Below are positions 15,527-23,397 of a DNA stretch of 38,236 bases, in pieces. Source of the DNA: Campylobacterota bacterium (GTDB taxonomy: Bacteria > Campylobacterota > Campylobacteria > Campylobacterales > Nitratiruptoraceae); the NCBI GenBank assembly GCA_013153095.1, contig JAADFB010000012.1, positions 1 through 38,236 of the forward strand. Reading direction: 5' to 3'. A program made the translations under genes and the position numbers. How positions within the stretch are numbered: position 1 is the stretch's first letter; each line of letters starts with the position of its first letter. The notes under the pieces were generated by a model. The model ran no database searches. It was given only the letters and a program-made list of their open reading frames with translations, and was not told the origin of the DNA.

Positions 15527-15972
15527 AAGATGCTCAAAGCTGTTTTTTGAGTGGATGTTTTGTAGGTTATCTTCCTAAAGCCCCCGGAACTTATGGTACT
15601 ATATTAGGAGCCGTTCTTGCTCTATTTTTGCCACAATTTACCCTGTTCCTATTAGCTATTTTAGTTACTTTAATTGCCATCAAACAGATAGATAACTACG
15701 AGGCAGCTAGCAATACTCACGATGAATCTTGGATCGTTATAGATGAGATTGTAGGTATTTGGATAGCCATCTCTTTACTCCCTAAGGTAACAATTTTTTG
15801 GGTAGCGGTAACGGTGGTACTGTTTAGATTTTTTGACATAACCAAACCCTCCTATATTAAGGTATTGGATAAGATGGAGGGAGGAGTTGGAGTGATGGCA
15901 GATGATCTTTTAGCTGGGGTGGTTGCCGGTTTAGTGGCCGGGTTACTGTATGTACTAGTTAATCTTCTTTAA
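15523..15972 (+). CDS. pgpA: Phosphatidylglycerophosphatase A
   Basis: PgpA dephosphorylates phosphatidylglycerophosphate to phosphatidylglycerol in the inner membrane. Motifs seen: GYLPKAPGTYGT near the N-terminus, VIDEIVGIWIA in the middle, and RFFDITKPSYIKVLDKMEGGVGVMADDLLAGVVAG, which carries the acidic metal-binding residues. The ATG at 15523 (MKDAQSCF) is preferred: it overlaps the upstream stop as ATGA and follows AAGGGGG; an earlier GTG at 15502 lacks such support. Length ~149 residues, normal for the family. Confidence 0.9.
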   Translation: MKDAQSCFLSGCFVGYLPKAPGTYGTILGAVLALFLPQFTLFLLAILVTLIAIKQIDNYEAASNTHDESWIVIDEIVGIWIAISLLPKVTIFWVAVTVVLFRFFDITKPSYIKVLDKMEGGVGVMADDLLAGVVAGLVAGLLYVLVNLL

Positions 15973-16030
15973 CCTTCTTTATCTTTCCTCGCTATTATTA
16001 AAAACGAAAAGTACTTTAAAAGAACAAGGT
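15973..16030 (+). promoter_or_regulatory. Candidate promoter of the plus-strand polysaccharide arm
   Basis: TATTAT at 15993-15998 is a plausible -10 and an AACAAGG SD precedes the ATG at 16031. This is the only non-coding gap before a run of overlapping genes that continues to 21241. Confidence 0.35.
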
Positions 16031-16672
16031 ATGCAATTTTCTCGCTGTTATGAACTATTTGGAGAAGATTTTAAAAAAATCATTAAGGGGAAAGTTTTAA
16101 TTTTAGGAGTAGGCGGAGTAGGCGGTTTTGCGTTAGATTGCTTATATAGAACAGGGGTTAGAGATATTGTGATCGTAGATTATGATAGATTTGAAGAGAG
16201 TAACCAAAACCGTCAGATAGGAAGTGAAGAGTTGGGAAAATCTAAAGTGGAAGTATTAGCTCAAAGATATAAGGGGATAAAAAAAATAGAAGCTAAAATC
16301 GATAATAACTGGGCAGAAGGGTTTGATTTTGATAGGTTTGATGTAGTAATAGATGCTATCGACGATCTGGATGCAAAGGTAGCCATAGCTAAAAGGTGTT
16401 ACCCTAAACTTATTAGCTCTTTAGGGAGCGCAAGAAGGTTAGACCCAACTCAAATCACCACCTCTTCTATTTGGAAAACCTATAACGACCCTTTTGCAAA
16501 AAAGTTTAGAGCAAAACTTAAGAAAGCAGATTTCAAAGGTGATTTTTTAACAGTTTTTAGCAAAGAGCTACCTAAATGTAAAGGGCTAGGTAGCTTTGTT
16601 GCAGTAACTGGAGCTTTTGGTTTAACTTTGTGTGCAAAAACGATTGAAAGATTAAGAGATGAAAAGAAGTGA
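16031..16672 (+). CDS. tcdA: ThiF/E1-like protein, probable tRNA threonylcarbamoyladenosine dehydratase TcdA
   Basis: This 213-residue protein has the ThiF/MoeB nucleotide-binding fold. It contains LGVGGVGGFALDCLYRTG (about 26-43), the acidic IVDYDRFEESNQNRQIG, and DVVIDAIDDLDAK, a variant of the adenylation-site Asp motif. The SNQNRQIG and SSLGSARRLDPTQI segments resemble TcdA/CsdL, which cyclises the threonylcarbamoyl group on A37 of tRNAs. It lacks the Cys-x-x-Cys zinc pairs of MoeB. The gene overlaps the following glycosyltransferase by 14 bases; this is probably transcriptional convenience rather than a polysaccharide role. Confidence 0.8.
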   Translation: MQFSRCYELFGEDFKKIIKGKVLILGVGGVGGFALDCLYRTGVRDIVIVDYDRFEESNQNRQIGSEELGKSKVEVLAQRYKGIKKIEAKIDNNWAEGFDFDRFDVVIDAIDDLDAKVAIAKRCYPKLISSLGSARRLDPTQITTSSIWKTYNDPFAKKFRAKLKKADFKGDFLTVFSKELPKCKGLGSFVAVTGAFGLTLCAKTIERLRDEKK

Positions 16673-17345
16673 TATAGCAATAGTGATACCGTTATACAAT
16701 GAGGAGAAAGTTATTAGGCAGACCCTTTTAGACTTGCAAAAAGAGCGTCCTAATGATGTGATTATTGTTGTAGATGACGGTTCTACCGATAACAGCTTTG
16801 AGCAAGCTTGTGTAAAGGGAGTTAGGCTTTTACGCCATATTGTAAATTTGGGTCAAGGTGCGGCCCTTCAAACCGGTATAGAATGTGCAAAAAGATTGGG
16901 GTGTAAATATGTTGTAACTTTTGATGCGGATGGACAACATTGTCCAAAAGATATAGAAAAGTTTGTAGAAGTTTTAAAAAAAGATGAGGCGGATATAGTG
17001 CTTTGTTCTAGATTTTTAGGAAAAGCGGAAAATATTCCTACCTTTAGAAAATATTTTCTAAAAACCGCCTCTTTAGTAGAAAAACTGTTAACCGGAATCT
17101 CTTTAACCGATGTACACAACGGTTTTAGGGCTATCAACATTCAAAAGTTCCCAAATTTTACTATCACTCAAAACCGTATGAGCCACGCTTCAGAGATAAT
17201 TGATCTAATTAAACGGTTAAAGATGAGGTATGTGGAAATGCCTTGTACTATTAGGTATAGTGAATACTCTCTTAGCAAAGGGCAGTCTTTAATGAACAGT
17301 ATCAATATCCTTTTTGAGTTTATTTTAGGAAAGGCGATCAAATGA
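16659..17345 (+). CDS. Family-2 glycosyltransferase, polyprenyl-phosphate sugar transferase-like (DPM1-like)
   Basis: This 228-residue GT-A enzyme has VIPLYNEEKVI, VVDDGSTDNS, GQGAALQTGI and the metal-binding FDADGQH, then VLCSRFLGKA. The lack of membrane anchors and the small size resemble dolichyl/polyprenyl-phosphate mannose or glucose synthases, which load one sugar onto a lipid phosphate on the cytoplasmic face. It is followed, with an ATGA overlap, by a DUF2304 protein, a common partner. In this locus it may supply lipid-linked sugar for the large membrane proteins at 21.2-29.2 kb (inference). Confidence 0.82.
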   Translation: MKRSDIAIVIPLYNEEKVIRQTLLDLQKERPNDVIIVVDDGSTDNSFEQACVKGVRLLRHIVNLGQGAALQTGIECAKRLGCKYVVTFDADGQHCPKDIEKFVEVLKKDEADIVLCSRFLGKAENIPTFRKYFLKTASLVEKLLTGISLTDVHNGFRAINIQKFPNFTITQNRMSHASEIIDLIKRLKMRYVEMPCTIRYSEYSLSKGQSLMNSINILFEFILGKAIK

Positions 17346-17668
17346 TCTTGATAAAGTTTTTCTTAATTACGGTTTTGAGTATAGTATTTTTACTCCTTGC
17401 TCTCTCCTCTAGATTTAGGACTTATCAACGAATTACGGTTATTTTGCTTTACCTTTTTTTAGCGTTTTTGATCCTTTTTCCTCAGACAGCAGATAAAGTT
17501 GCGGAGTTTTTTGGAATTGGGCGAGGGGTGGATTTGATCATCTACCTCTCTATTGCGGTGTTATCTTTGATAGTAGCGATTTTATACGCAAAGCTCAAAA
17601 TGACCGAGCGAGCGATTACGAAAATTATTCGAGAGATAGCTGTGGATAAATCAAGGGAGTGTGAGTGA
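17342..17668 (+). CDS. DUF2304 small membrane protein
   Basis: This 108-residue protein has three hydrophobic helices (about 2-22, 28-48 and 60-82) followed by a charged tail (KLKMTERAITKIIREIAV). The size, topology and position directly after a DPM1-like glycosyltransferase match DUF2304. Members are regarded as membrane partners of such transferases, possibly anchoring them or aiding sugar-lipid transfer. It overlaps both neighbours (ATGA and GTGA). Confidence 0.72.
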   Translation: MILIKFFLITVLSIVFLLLALSSRFRTYQRITVILLYLFLAFLILFPQTADKVAEFFGIGRGVDLIIYLSIAVLSLIVAILYAKLKMTERAITKIIREIAVDKSRECE

Positions 17669-18546
17669 AAACCTATTCAAAAAAGCTAATCCAAGCTTGG
17701 AAAAGAGCTATAATTAACACTTATGGATTTGAGGAGTATATGGATTTTGTGGTACAACCCAGTTTTACAAAAAAATACCTCTCCTATTTGCCACTTTTAA
17801 ACTATACCGATAGGGAAAGTGACAAAATTAAAGACCTACTGGAGCTAGCTAAAGATAACCATTATCAAATTAGGACTTTAAACTTTAACTACAAAGATTT
17901 TAAAGATCACGATACCGTTGTATTGCGATTGGATATTAAAGATAAAACGATAGAGGAGATAAAACGAGGATATAAGAAACTTGCTAAACGAAGCGTAAAT
18001 AAGGAGTTAAAGCTTAATCGATATGAACTAAAAGAGAGTAAAGAGTATTTAGATTATTTTTATGAGGTACTAAAAGATATTTATCATAAACACGGAACTC
18101 CTATACTTCCAAAGCGGTTTTTTAAAAATCTAATAGAAGAATTAGGGGAGAATTTGGATATTTTTATCCTTTTTGAAAAAGACAAAGTGGTAGGAGGGGT
18201 GCTATTTTTTTATGACAACTCTATTGCAACTTTACAGTATGGGGGAGTTATTCAGGAAAGAAGTGAGCCTACTACCGGTTATTTTCTCTACCACAAAATT
18301 ATAGAATATCTGCTTGAAAAAGAGGGGATAGATATTATCGATTTTGGAAGGTCTCCTTACAATGGAGGTACCTACTTTTTTAAAACCCGTTTTGGAGCAA
18401 CACCTGTAAAAATTGACATTCACACCAGCGATAAAGTTGATATTTATTCTGCTTATTCTTTAGCTTCGAAAGTGTGGAAAAAACTCCCTTACGCTTTAAC
18501 CGATAGAGTTGGTCCTATTTTAACTAAATATTTGGTGGATCTATGA
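17665..18546 (+). CDS. FemAB/GNAT-like acyltransferase of an exopolysaccharide locus
   Basis: This is a 293-residue cytoplasmic protein with a GTG start (GTGA overlap). The C-terminal half has a GNAT/FemAB core: HGTPILPKRFF, VVGGVLFFYDN, YGGVIQERSEPTTGYFLYH and DFGRSPYNGGTYFFKTRFGA. The N-terminal half has VVLRLDIKD and KRGYKKLAKRSV. This pattern matches FemAB-like proteins seen in exosortase-associated polysaccharide clusters. It probably transfers an acyl or aminoacyl group to a precursor of the polysaccharide; the donor is unknown. It sits between a glycosyltransferase module and a flippase-like protein, consistent with that. Confidence 0.72.
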   Translation: MKTYSKKLIQAWKRAIINTYGFEEYMDFVVQPSFTKKYLSYLPLLNYTDRESDKIKDLLELAKDNHYQIRTLNFNYKDFKDHDTVVLRLDIKDKTIEEIKRGYKKLAKRSVNKELKLNRYELKESKEYLDYFYEVLKDIYHKHGTPILPKRFFKNLIEELGENLDIFILFEKDKVVGGVLFFYDNSIATLQYGGVIQERSEPTTGYFLYHKIIEYLLEKEGIDIIDFGRSPYNGGTYFFKTRFGATPVKIDIHTSDKVDIYSAYSLASKVWKKLPYALTDRVGPILTKYLVDL

Positions 18547-19475
18547 AAAGAGGTGTAAAACTTCTTATCCTCTTACTCCTTTTAGGCTGGCTTTTTTACG
18601 GTATCGATCTTAAACTTTTAGTAGAAAGTTTAAAAAGATTAAACCCTTTGGGAATAGTTTTAACTTTCATTTCTGTTTTTATTAGTGATCTTATCATCTC
18701 TTATCGGTGGTATTACTTAAGCCACTTTCAGCACCCTTTTAAAGCGAGTGTAGAAGCAAATATGCTAGCGTTTTTTTTAAACATCTTTGCCCCTGCTAAA
18801 CTTGGAGATCTAAGTAAAATCTACTATATGCAGCAAGAAGGGTATGATGCGAAGATGTCCGCTTCTATGTTTTTGTTGGAGCGGTTTTTAGATGTGATCG
18901 TTTTAGGGTTTATGATCCTCTTTAGTGCGCTTTTTATCCTTCCTAGTAAAAAAGCGGTTTGGATTGGAGGGGTTTTATTGATCGTAGCTTTAATTTTCTT
19001 AGGAATCGTTTTTAACTACTCTTTGATGTTGAAACTTTTACGCTTGATCCCTTTTAAAAAAGTTAAAGTAGTGTTATACAAAATTTTAAAAGCTACCCGT
19101 ACAAACTTAGAGCCTAAAAGATTGGTGATTTTATTTTTATTAACTTTATTGGTCTGGGGAGGTTATTATCTAAATAACTTTGTTTTCTTTTTAACGGCAA
19201 CGGATTTTGATCTAAGTTTAAAAGAGATTTTCATCGCCTCTACTTTAGCGTTTGCAGTTTCTGCAATTCCAATAACTCCAGGAGGTATAGGCACTTTTCA
19301 AGCCGCTTTTATCTTAGCTTTAGGATGGTTTGGAATTAGTAAAGAGGAAGCGTTAGGGGCATCTATCGTATTGCAACTGCTCTATATTCTTCCTGCGACC
19401 CTTTATAGCCTTTATCTTTTTTGGAGTAAAGAGTTTTTATTAGGAGCAAAAAATGGTTCTACCACCAAATTATAA
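18543..19475 (+). CDS. Flippase-like membrane protein (LPG synthase TM / UPF0104 family)
   Basis: This 310-residue protein has about eight hydrophobic helices. Characteristic stretches are SYRWYYLS, NMLAFFLNIFAPAKLGDLSKIYYM, SMFLLERFLDVIVLG and the C-terminal AISAIPITPGGIGTFQAAF-like segment (here SAIPITPGGIGTFQAAF). These are family signatures of the transmembrane part of lysyl-phosphatidylglycerol synthases and AglD-type proteins, many of which are linked to lipid-linked sugar or glycolipid handling. The gene overlaps the preceding stop (ATGA) and the next gene by 23 bases. A lipid-intermediate flippase role is plausible but not shown. Confidence 0.78.
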   Translation: MKRGVKLLILLLLLGWLFYGIDLKLLVESLKRLNPLGIVLTFISVFISDLIISYRWYYLSHFQHPFKASVEANMLAFFLNIFAPAKLGDLSKIYYMQQEGYDAKMSASMFLLERFLDVIVLGFMILFSALFILPSKKAVWIGGVLLIVALIFLGIVFNYSLMLKLLRLIPFKKVKVVLYKILKATRTNLEPKRLVILFLLTLLVWGGYYLNNFVFFLTATDFDLSLKEIFIASTLAFAVSAIPITPGGIGTFQAAFILALGWFGISKEEALGASIVLQLLYILPATLYSLYLFWSKEFLLGAKNGSTTKL

Positions 19476-20343
19476 AAATTACCCAATATGGCTAACTATC
19501 GATGTGGAAAAGGTTGAAGATGCCAATTTTGGAATTACACCTAAAAAACCTTTAAATATCGATTATCCTAAGATTATTGAAGATTGGATAAACTTATGTG
19601 AAAAACATCAAGTAAAATCGACCGCGTTTGTGTTAGGTTCTTTTGCTAAGGAGTATCCTCAAGTTGTAAAAAGGTTAAAAGAGGCTGGACACGAAATAGC
19701 TTCTCACGGCTTAAGGCACGAACTTGTATATAAATTGGAATTTAAGGAGTGGAAAAAGGAGACTTTAGAAGCTAAGAAACTTTTAGAAGATCTAATTGGG
19801 GATGAGGTTAAAGGGTATCGTTCTCCTAGCTGGACACTTCCTTTTAAAAGAGAGTATTATGAAGCGTTAGTAGAGTTAGGATTTAGCTACTCTTCCTCAT
19901 ATTTTCCTTTTAAAACCTATATGTATGGAAACAGCATCGATAAAAAACAACCCTTTACAATTTATACCCCTAGTGGAGAGATAACCGAAATCCCTATTCC
20001 TAAACAGTTGATCCCTTTTAGTGGTGGATTTTATATGAGAATTCTCCCTTTTTGGTTAATTAAGATTCTTTTTAGCTCGTTAATTGCCTCTGGTCACAAG
20101 CCGATAATATACACACATCCGTATGAGTTGATACCAAACCTCTTTAGAAGTTTTCTAAAGAGTGTTAAAGTCGATCTGGCTTATTTTCTAACTTTTGCAA
20201 ATGTTGGAGATAGCTTAAAACGTTTTGATCGGCTCTTAGAAAGTTTTGTAAAGGATAGGAATGTGGCAGGGGCTACTTATACTAGCTATGTTACTTGGCG
20301 GATGCGCCAAGACAGCAGAGCAGAAGGAGATAAAGAAGAGTAA
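19453..20343 (+). CDS. Polysaccharide deacetylase (NodB domain, exopolysaccharide-associated)
   Basis: This is a 296-residue protein without a signal peptide, so it is likely cytoplasmic. NodB motifs: WLTIDVEKVED with the catalytic Asp, HEIASHGLRHE with the metal histidines, GYRSPSWTLPF, and a late catalytic His in IIYTHPYEL. The overall pattern matches deacetylases of exosortase-type polysaccharide clusters. It would remove N-acetyl groups from a sugar precursor or oligosaccharide. AGGAG lies six bases before the ATG. The last ~24 codons lie inside the next gene (83-base overlap), and the homologous part seems to end near FVKDRN, so the extra tail may be non-functional. Confidence 0.85.
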   Translation: MVLPPNYKNYPIWLTIDVEKVEDANFGITPKKPLNIDYPKIIEDWINLCEKHQVKSTAFVLGSFAKEYPQVVKRLKEAGHEIASHGLRHELVYKLEFKEWKKETLEAKKLLEDLIGDEVKGYRSPSWTLPFKREYYEALVELGFSYSSSYFPFKTYMYGNSIDKKQPFTIYTPSGEITEIPIPKQLIPFSGGFYMRILPFWLIKILFSSLIASGHKPIIYTHPYELIPNLFRSFLKSVKVDLAYFLTFANVGDSLKRFDRLLESFVKDRNVAGATYTSYVTWRMRQDSRAEGDKEE

Positions 20344-21241
20344 AGAGGGGATAACTATTAGATTGGAAGGGGAGGTATTCCCTTCCAAAAAAGAGGATAT
20401 TTTAGCTACTATGGATGGTCGAGTTAAAGAGGTTTTAGTCAAAGAAGGAGATAAGGTTAAAAAAGATCAGGTGTTGATAAAGTTTGAAACCACTATCACA
20501 AACCTAGATATTGAAAAGACCCAACGAGAGCTTGATTATCTTCAAGAGTTTCAACGTTTTATAAAGGATAGCAAAAAAAACAACATAAATCTAGCAATGG
20601 TCAATATAGCTAGGTTAAATCTTGAGCAAATTTCCAAACTGAAGTCTCAAGGTTACTCCGATTCTATGGAGTTACATAACGCTAAAACCGCATACGCTTC
20701 CTCCCTTCACGCTCGCTATAGTGAGGATGAGATGAAAAAGGAAAAACTACACTCTCTTCAAGAAAGGATCACTTTAACTCAAGCTGAACTCAAGAAGCTT
20801 AAATATTTATTAGACTTAAGTGAGGTTAAAAGTGATATTAGCGGTTTTATAGCCGATATAAAAACTCAACCTGGAGATTATGTAGCTAAGGGGAGCAAAT
20901 TAGGAACAATTGTAAACTTAGATAGAGTGATTGTAAAAGCTGGAATAGCTCCCGGACTTCTTCCTTTTGTTAAAAAGGGAAAAAAGGTAAAAATAAACTT
21001 TATTACAACTCCCCCCTATAGCGTAGAAGCTAATATTACTAGAGTCGTAATGATAACCGATCCCGATTTTGGAAGGATGACGGTAGAGATCGAAATTCCT
21101 AACAAAAACTACCTACTTCAAGAGGAGACCAAAGCGCTAGTTACCGTTTATTTGGAAAAAGAGGAGCAGGAGTTTATTAAAAAACATTTTATCGAAGATG
21201 CAGACGATACCGTTTATGAAGTTAAGGCTCAAAACTACTGA
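20261..21241 (+). CDS. HlyD/RND-type periplasmic adaptor lipoprotein
   Basis: This is a 326-residue membrane-fusion protein. It has a lipoprotein signal (lipobox LGGC, Cys15), a split biotinyl-lipoyl domain (TMDGRVKEVLVKEGDKV, about 50-66, and SGFIADIKTQPGDYV, about 190-204), a long coiled-coil hairpin between them (about 75-180) and a C-terminal beta-barrel (about 215-310). Such adaptors bridge an inner-membrane partner to a TolC-like channel. The ATG has an AAAGGA SD. No ABC or RND pump is encoded nearby, but a TolC-like gene lies at the far end of the convergent arm, so the two may form the export conduit for the polysaccharide. Confidence 0.85.
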   Translation: MWQGLLILAMLLGGCAKTAEQKEIKKSKEGITIRLEGEVFPSKKEDILATMDGRVKEVLVKEGDKVKKDQVLIKFETTITNLDIEKTQRELDYLQEFQRFIKDSKKNNINLAMVNIARLNLEQISKLKSQGYSDSMELHNAKTAYASSLHARYSEDEMKKEKLHSLQERITLTQAELKKLKYLLDLSEVKSDISGFIADIKTQPGDYVAKGSKLGTIVNLDRVIVKAGIAPGLLPFVKKGKKVKINFITTPPYSVEANITRVVMITDPDFGRMTVEIEIPNKNYLLQEETKALVTVYLEKEEQEFIKKHFIEDADDTVYEVKAQNY

Positions 21242-21245
21242 GCCT
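21225..21245. terminator. Stem-loop at the convergent junction of the two polysaccharide arms
   Basis: A 7-bp inverted repeat (AGGCTCA / TGAGCCT, loop AAACTAC) covers both stop codons of the convergent genes, which overlap by seven bases. No U-tract is seen on either strand, so termination efficiency is uncertain. Confidence 0.45.
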
Positions 21246-23397
21246 CTTCTTGTGCTAACTTCTCTAAATACTCACTATTGTCTATCTCATAAACTGTAAC
21301 CAGGTTACTAGAGTAAAAAACTCTTATATTGTTGTGAAAAGCTTGGTAGATAGAAACCCAACTTTTTAAACTTGTCATTACTCTACTTCTCCAACGGTAG
21401 TACCAGTCATCACTTTCGTGGAATCGATGGGGAATATCTTCTATAAAGATGTAAATTTTTTGAGAAGGGATTGGTAGATAGCGATCGGTTGGATCATACC
21501 AGCGTACGAAATCGCTAGAGTTTATAAAAAAACCTTTATTTAACACCTTAGAATACTCTTCAGAAAAAGCCACCACCGTCCAGGTGTGTAACCTATTTTC
21601 TTTAATTATTTTGTACAACGCCATAGAAACATCGCTATAGTTAAATCGATCTACATACCTCATCAACTCTTCACTATCTTTATAATGGGGAACAAAAACC
21701 GCCAAAAGAAAAAATTGGATGTAGAGCAGTCCTAAGAAAAGATAGCGGGTAATATTTCCTAAGAAAAGCTTTATAGCTAGATAGATTAATCTTAAAGTAC
21801 AAGCGACTAAAATAGTGGTAGCTAAAAGAAGATATTCCGCTGCCCTGCCCTGATGGATAAGTTTGCTAAATCCTAAATTTTCGGCAAAGTAGATAAGAAA
21901 AATCCCAATAGGAATCAATAAAAAGCTACTAAAGTAAAATTTCCTTTTCCCTAAGAAAGCTATAAGAAAAAGCGCCACACTGTAAAGAAAATAGTAAAGG
22001 TGAATTGGAGTTAAAACGGAGATTGTAACCTCTTCCAATCCTGTGGCGACTAAATCTTCTACCGCTTGTTTAGTTCCAAAGAGACGATCTAAAAAAGGGG
22101 CGGCAGCTCCAAAATCTTGCGGTATCCCATACTTTAAAACCGATAGCATCCACCCGTTTCCCAAAATTGCCGCTATGAAAATAGCTTTTAATCCCTTTTT
22201 TAACAACTTCCAATTAAGTTTAAAGGTGATGGTTGCATTGAGAGCTATCAAAAGGCTAGGTACTATCAACGCGATCGCCCCACCCCCGTGGAAGATAAAA
22301 ACCAACATTAAACTTAAAGTGTAGTTTAAAAAGTGGCGCGGTTGTCCTCTATCCACCGCTTTGATGAGGTAAAAAAGGTTTAAAAGAAAAAAAGCGGAAG
22401 CAAATTCATACGCCATCCCGCTAAAATAACGAAGATAGGGATCAAAGTTGGGTCCTGTAGCCGCTTGGGCTAAATCTTTATCTAGTGTGTAAAATTTAAG
22501 TCCAAAGAGATCAATAATTTCGGGGTTAGTAGTTGGTGCCACTCCAGTGATTAAAAAGGAGTTTAACGGTGAACCTAATAAAACTATCCCATAAATCATC
22601 AATGTGGAAAGGGCGAGTAAAGAGGAGAGGGTAAACCGTTTTGCTACAAAGTAGACTCCCAAAAGTAAAAAGGAGATTAGTAAAAGGGGATAGATGTTGA
22701 AAAGAACAATAGAGTCGATATTGGTTAAAACCTGCATTGTAAAGATAAAGATACTGATCCCGTAAAAATCTGCCCCTGCGGTTTTGCCATCAGCATATAA
22801 GATATTTTTATGAAGAGTTGCCACCCATTCAATAAATTGGGTTGTATCTGGAAGAGGGTTAGATAAAGAGATAAAACAGCGGTAGCCTAAGGTGTAAATG
22901 AGATAAACAAAGACCAATAGAAAAAGGAATCGATAAAGAAGATGGTAAAAACTTAAATGTAAAAAATAGTTTTCTAACGCTAAAACCAATTTTCTTTTAG
23001 CCTCTTCAAAATACTTATCTTTCTCATCGAAAAAGTCAAACACCTTAATTAAAAACTGATTGTAGTTATAGCTTAAGAAAGGTTTTAAGGAACGTTTGTA
23101 ATAGAATTTAAAAAAAAGTATCTTCGTCAAAAGTAGAGAGGTTAGAAAAGTTGTAAGACTAAATATTTTTAAAAACACCATCAACGGAACTACAAGTTCC
23201 ACATAGGCTAACATATAAAGGATATTTGAAATAATATTTTCTAATCCTCCTCCAGCATACCGTTGCGGGAAAATATGTCTAGGAAGGTAGATAAAAAAAA
23301 GGATCGCCACTATAAAAAGTAAGATCGCATTAGGAAGAGTTACTAAAACGATCTCTTTTATTAAATTGGCATCGATAAAAATCTTTTCACTCGGCAT
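21235..23397 (-). CDS. Large polytopic membrane protein, copy A of a three-copy family (possible GT-C-type)
   Basis: This 720-residue protein has about a dozen hydrophobic helices and a soluble C-terminal domain of about 130 residues. Family-defining segments: FPQRYAGGGLENIISNILYM, then GYRCFISLSNPLPDTTQFIEW with an acidic loop (ADGKTAGADFYG), FSGMAYEF, FHGGGAIALI, EEVTISVLTP and a C-terminal IPSQKIYIFIEDIPHR. The acidic residues in an early extracytoplasmic loop and the topology resemble GT-C glycosyltransferases, but I see no diagnostic motif. It overlaps the upstream HD-GYP gene by 11 bases. Copies B and C follow the same plan. A 104-base block is nearly identical to copy B. Confidence 0.65.
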   Translation of the reverse strand: MPSEKIFIDANLIKEIVLVTLPNAILLFIVAILFFIYLPRHIFPQRYAGGGLENIISNILYMLAYVELVVPLMVFLKIFSLTTFLTSLLLTKILFFKFYYKRSLKPFLSYNYNQFLIKVFDFFDEKDKYFEEAKRKLVLALENYFLHLSFYHLLYRFLFLLVFVYLIYTLGYRCFISLSNPLPDTTQFIEWVATLHKNILYADGKTAGADFYGISIFIFTMQVLTNIDSIVLFNIYPLLLISFLLLGVYFVAKRFTLSSLLALSTLMIYGIVLLGSPLNSFLITGVAPTTNPEIIDLFGLKFYTLDKDLAQAATGPNFDPYLRYFSGMAYEFASAFFLLNLFYLIKAVDRGQPRHFLNYTLSLMLVFIFHGGGAIALIVPSLLIALNATITFKLNWKLLKKGLKAIFIAAILGNGWMLSVLKYGIPQDFGAAAPFLDRLFGTKQAVEDLVATGLEEVTISVLTPIHLYYFLYSVALFLIAFLGKRKFYFSSFLLIPIGIFLIYFAENLGFSKLIHQGRAAEYLLLATTILVACTLRLIYLAIKLFLGNITRYLFLGLLYIQFFLLAVFVPHYKDSEELMRYVDRFNYSDVSMALYKIIKENRLHTWTVVAFSEEYSKVLNKGFFINSSDFVRWYDPTDRYLPIPSQKIYIFIEDIPHRFHESDDWYYRWRSRVMTSLKSWVSIYQAFHNNIRVFYSSNLVTVYEIDNSEYLEKLAQEEAQ
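22064..22167 (-). repeat. Near-identical 104-bp block shared with copy B
   Basis: This block matches 25678-25781 at 103 of 104 positions (the one difference is at 22146). It encodes the segment WMLSVLKYGIPQDFGAAAPF and the following LDRLFGTKQA. The flanking sequence is clearly more diverged, and copy C lacks the block, so it marks recent gene conversion or very strong constraint. Confidence 0.85.

Noticed and set aside
20236-20345. Frameshift joining the deacetylase and HlyD genes
   Set aside because: HlyD has its own SD, ATG and a complete lipoprotein signal, and the deacetylase motifs are complete before the overlap, so two genes are the simpler reading.
22043-22324. Open frame on the plus strand opposite copy A
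   Set aside because: It is antisense to a long conserved membrane-protein frame, has no SD and its product resembles no protein type; it is a shadow of the conserved block.
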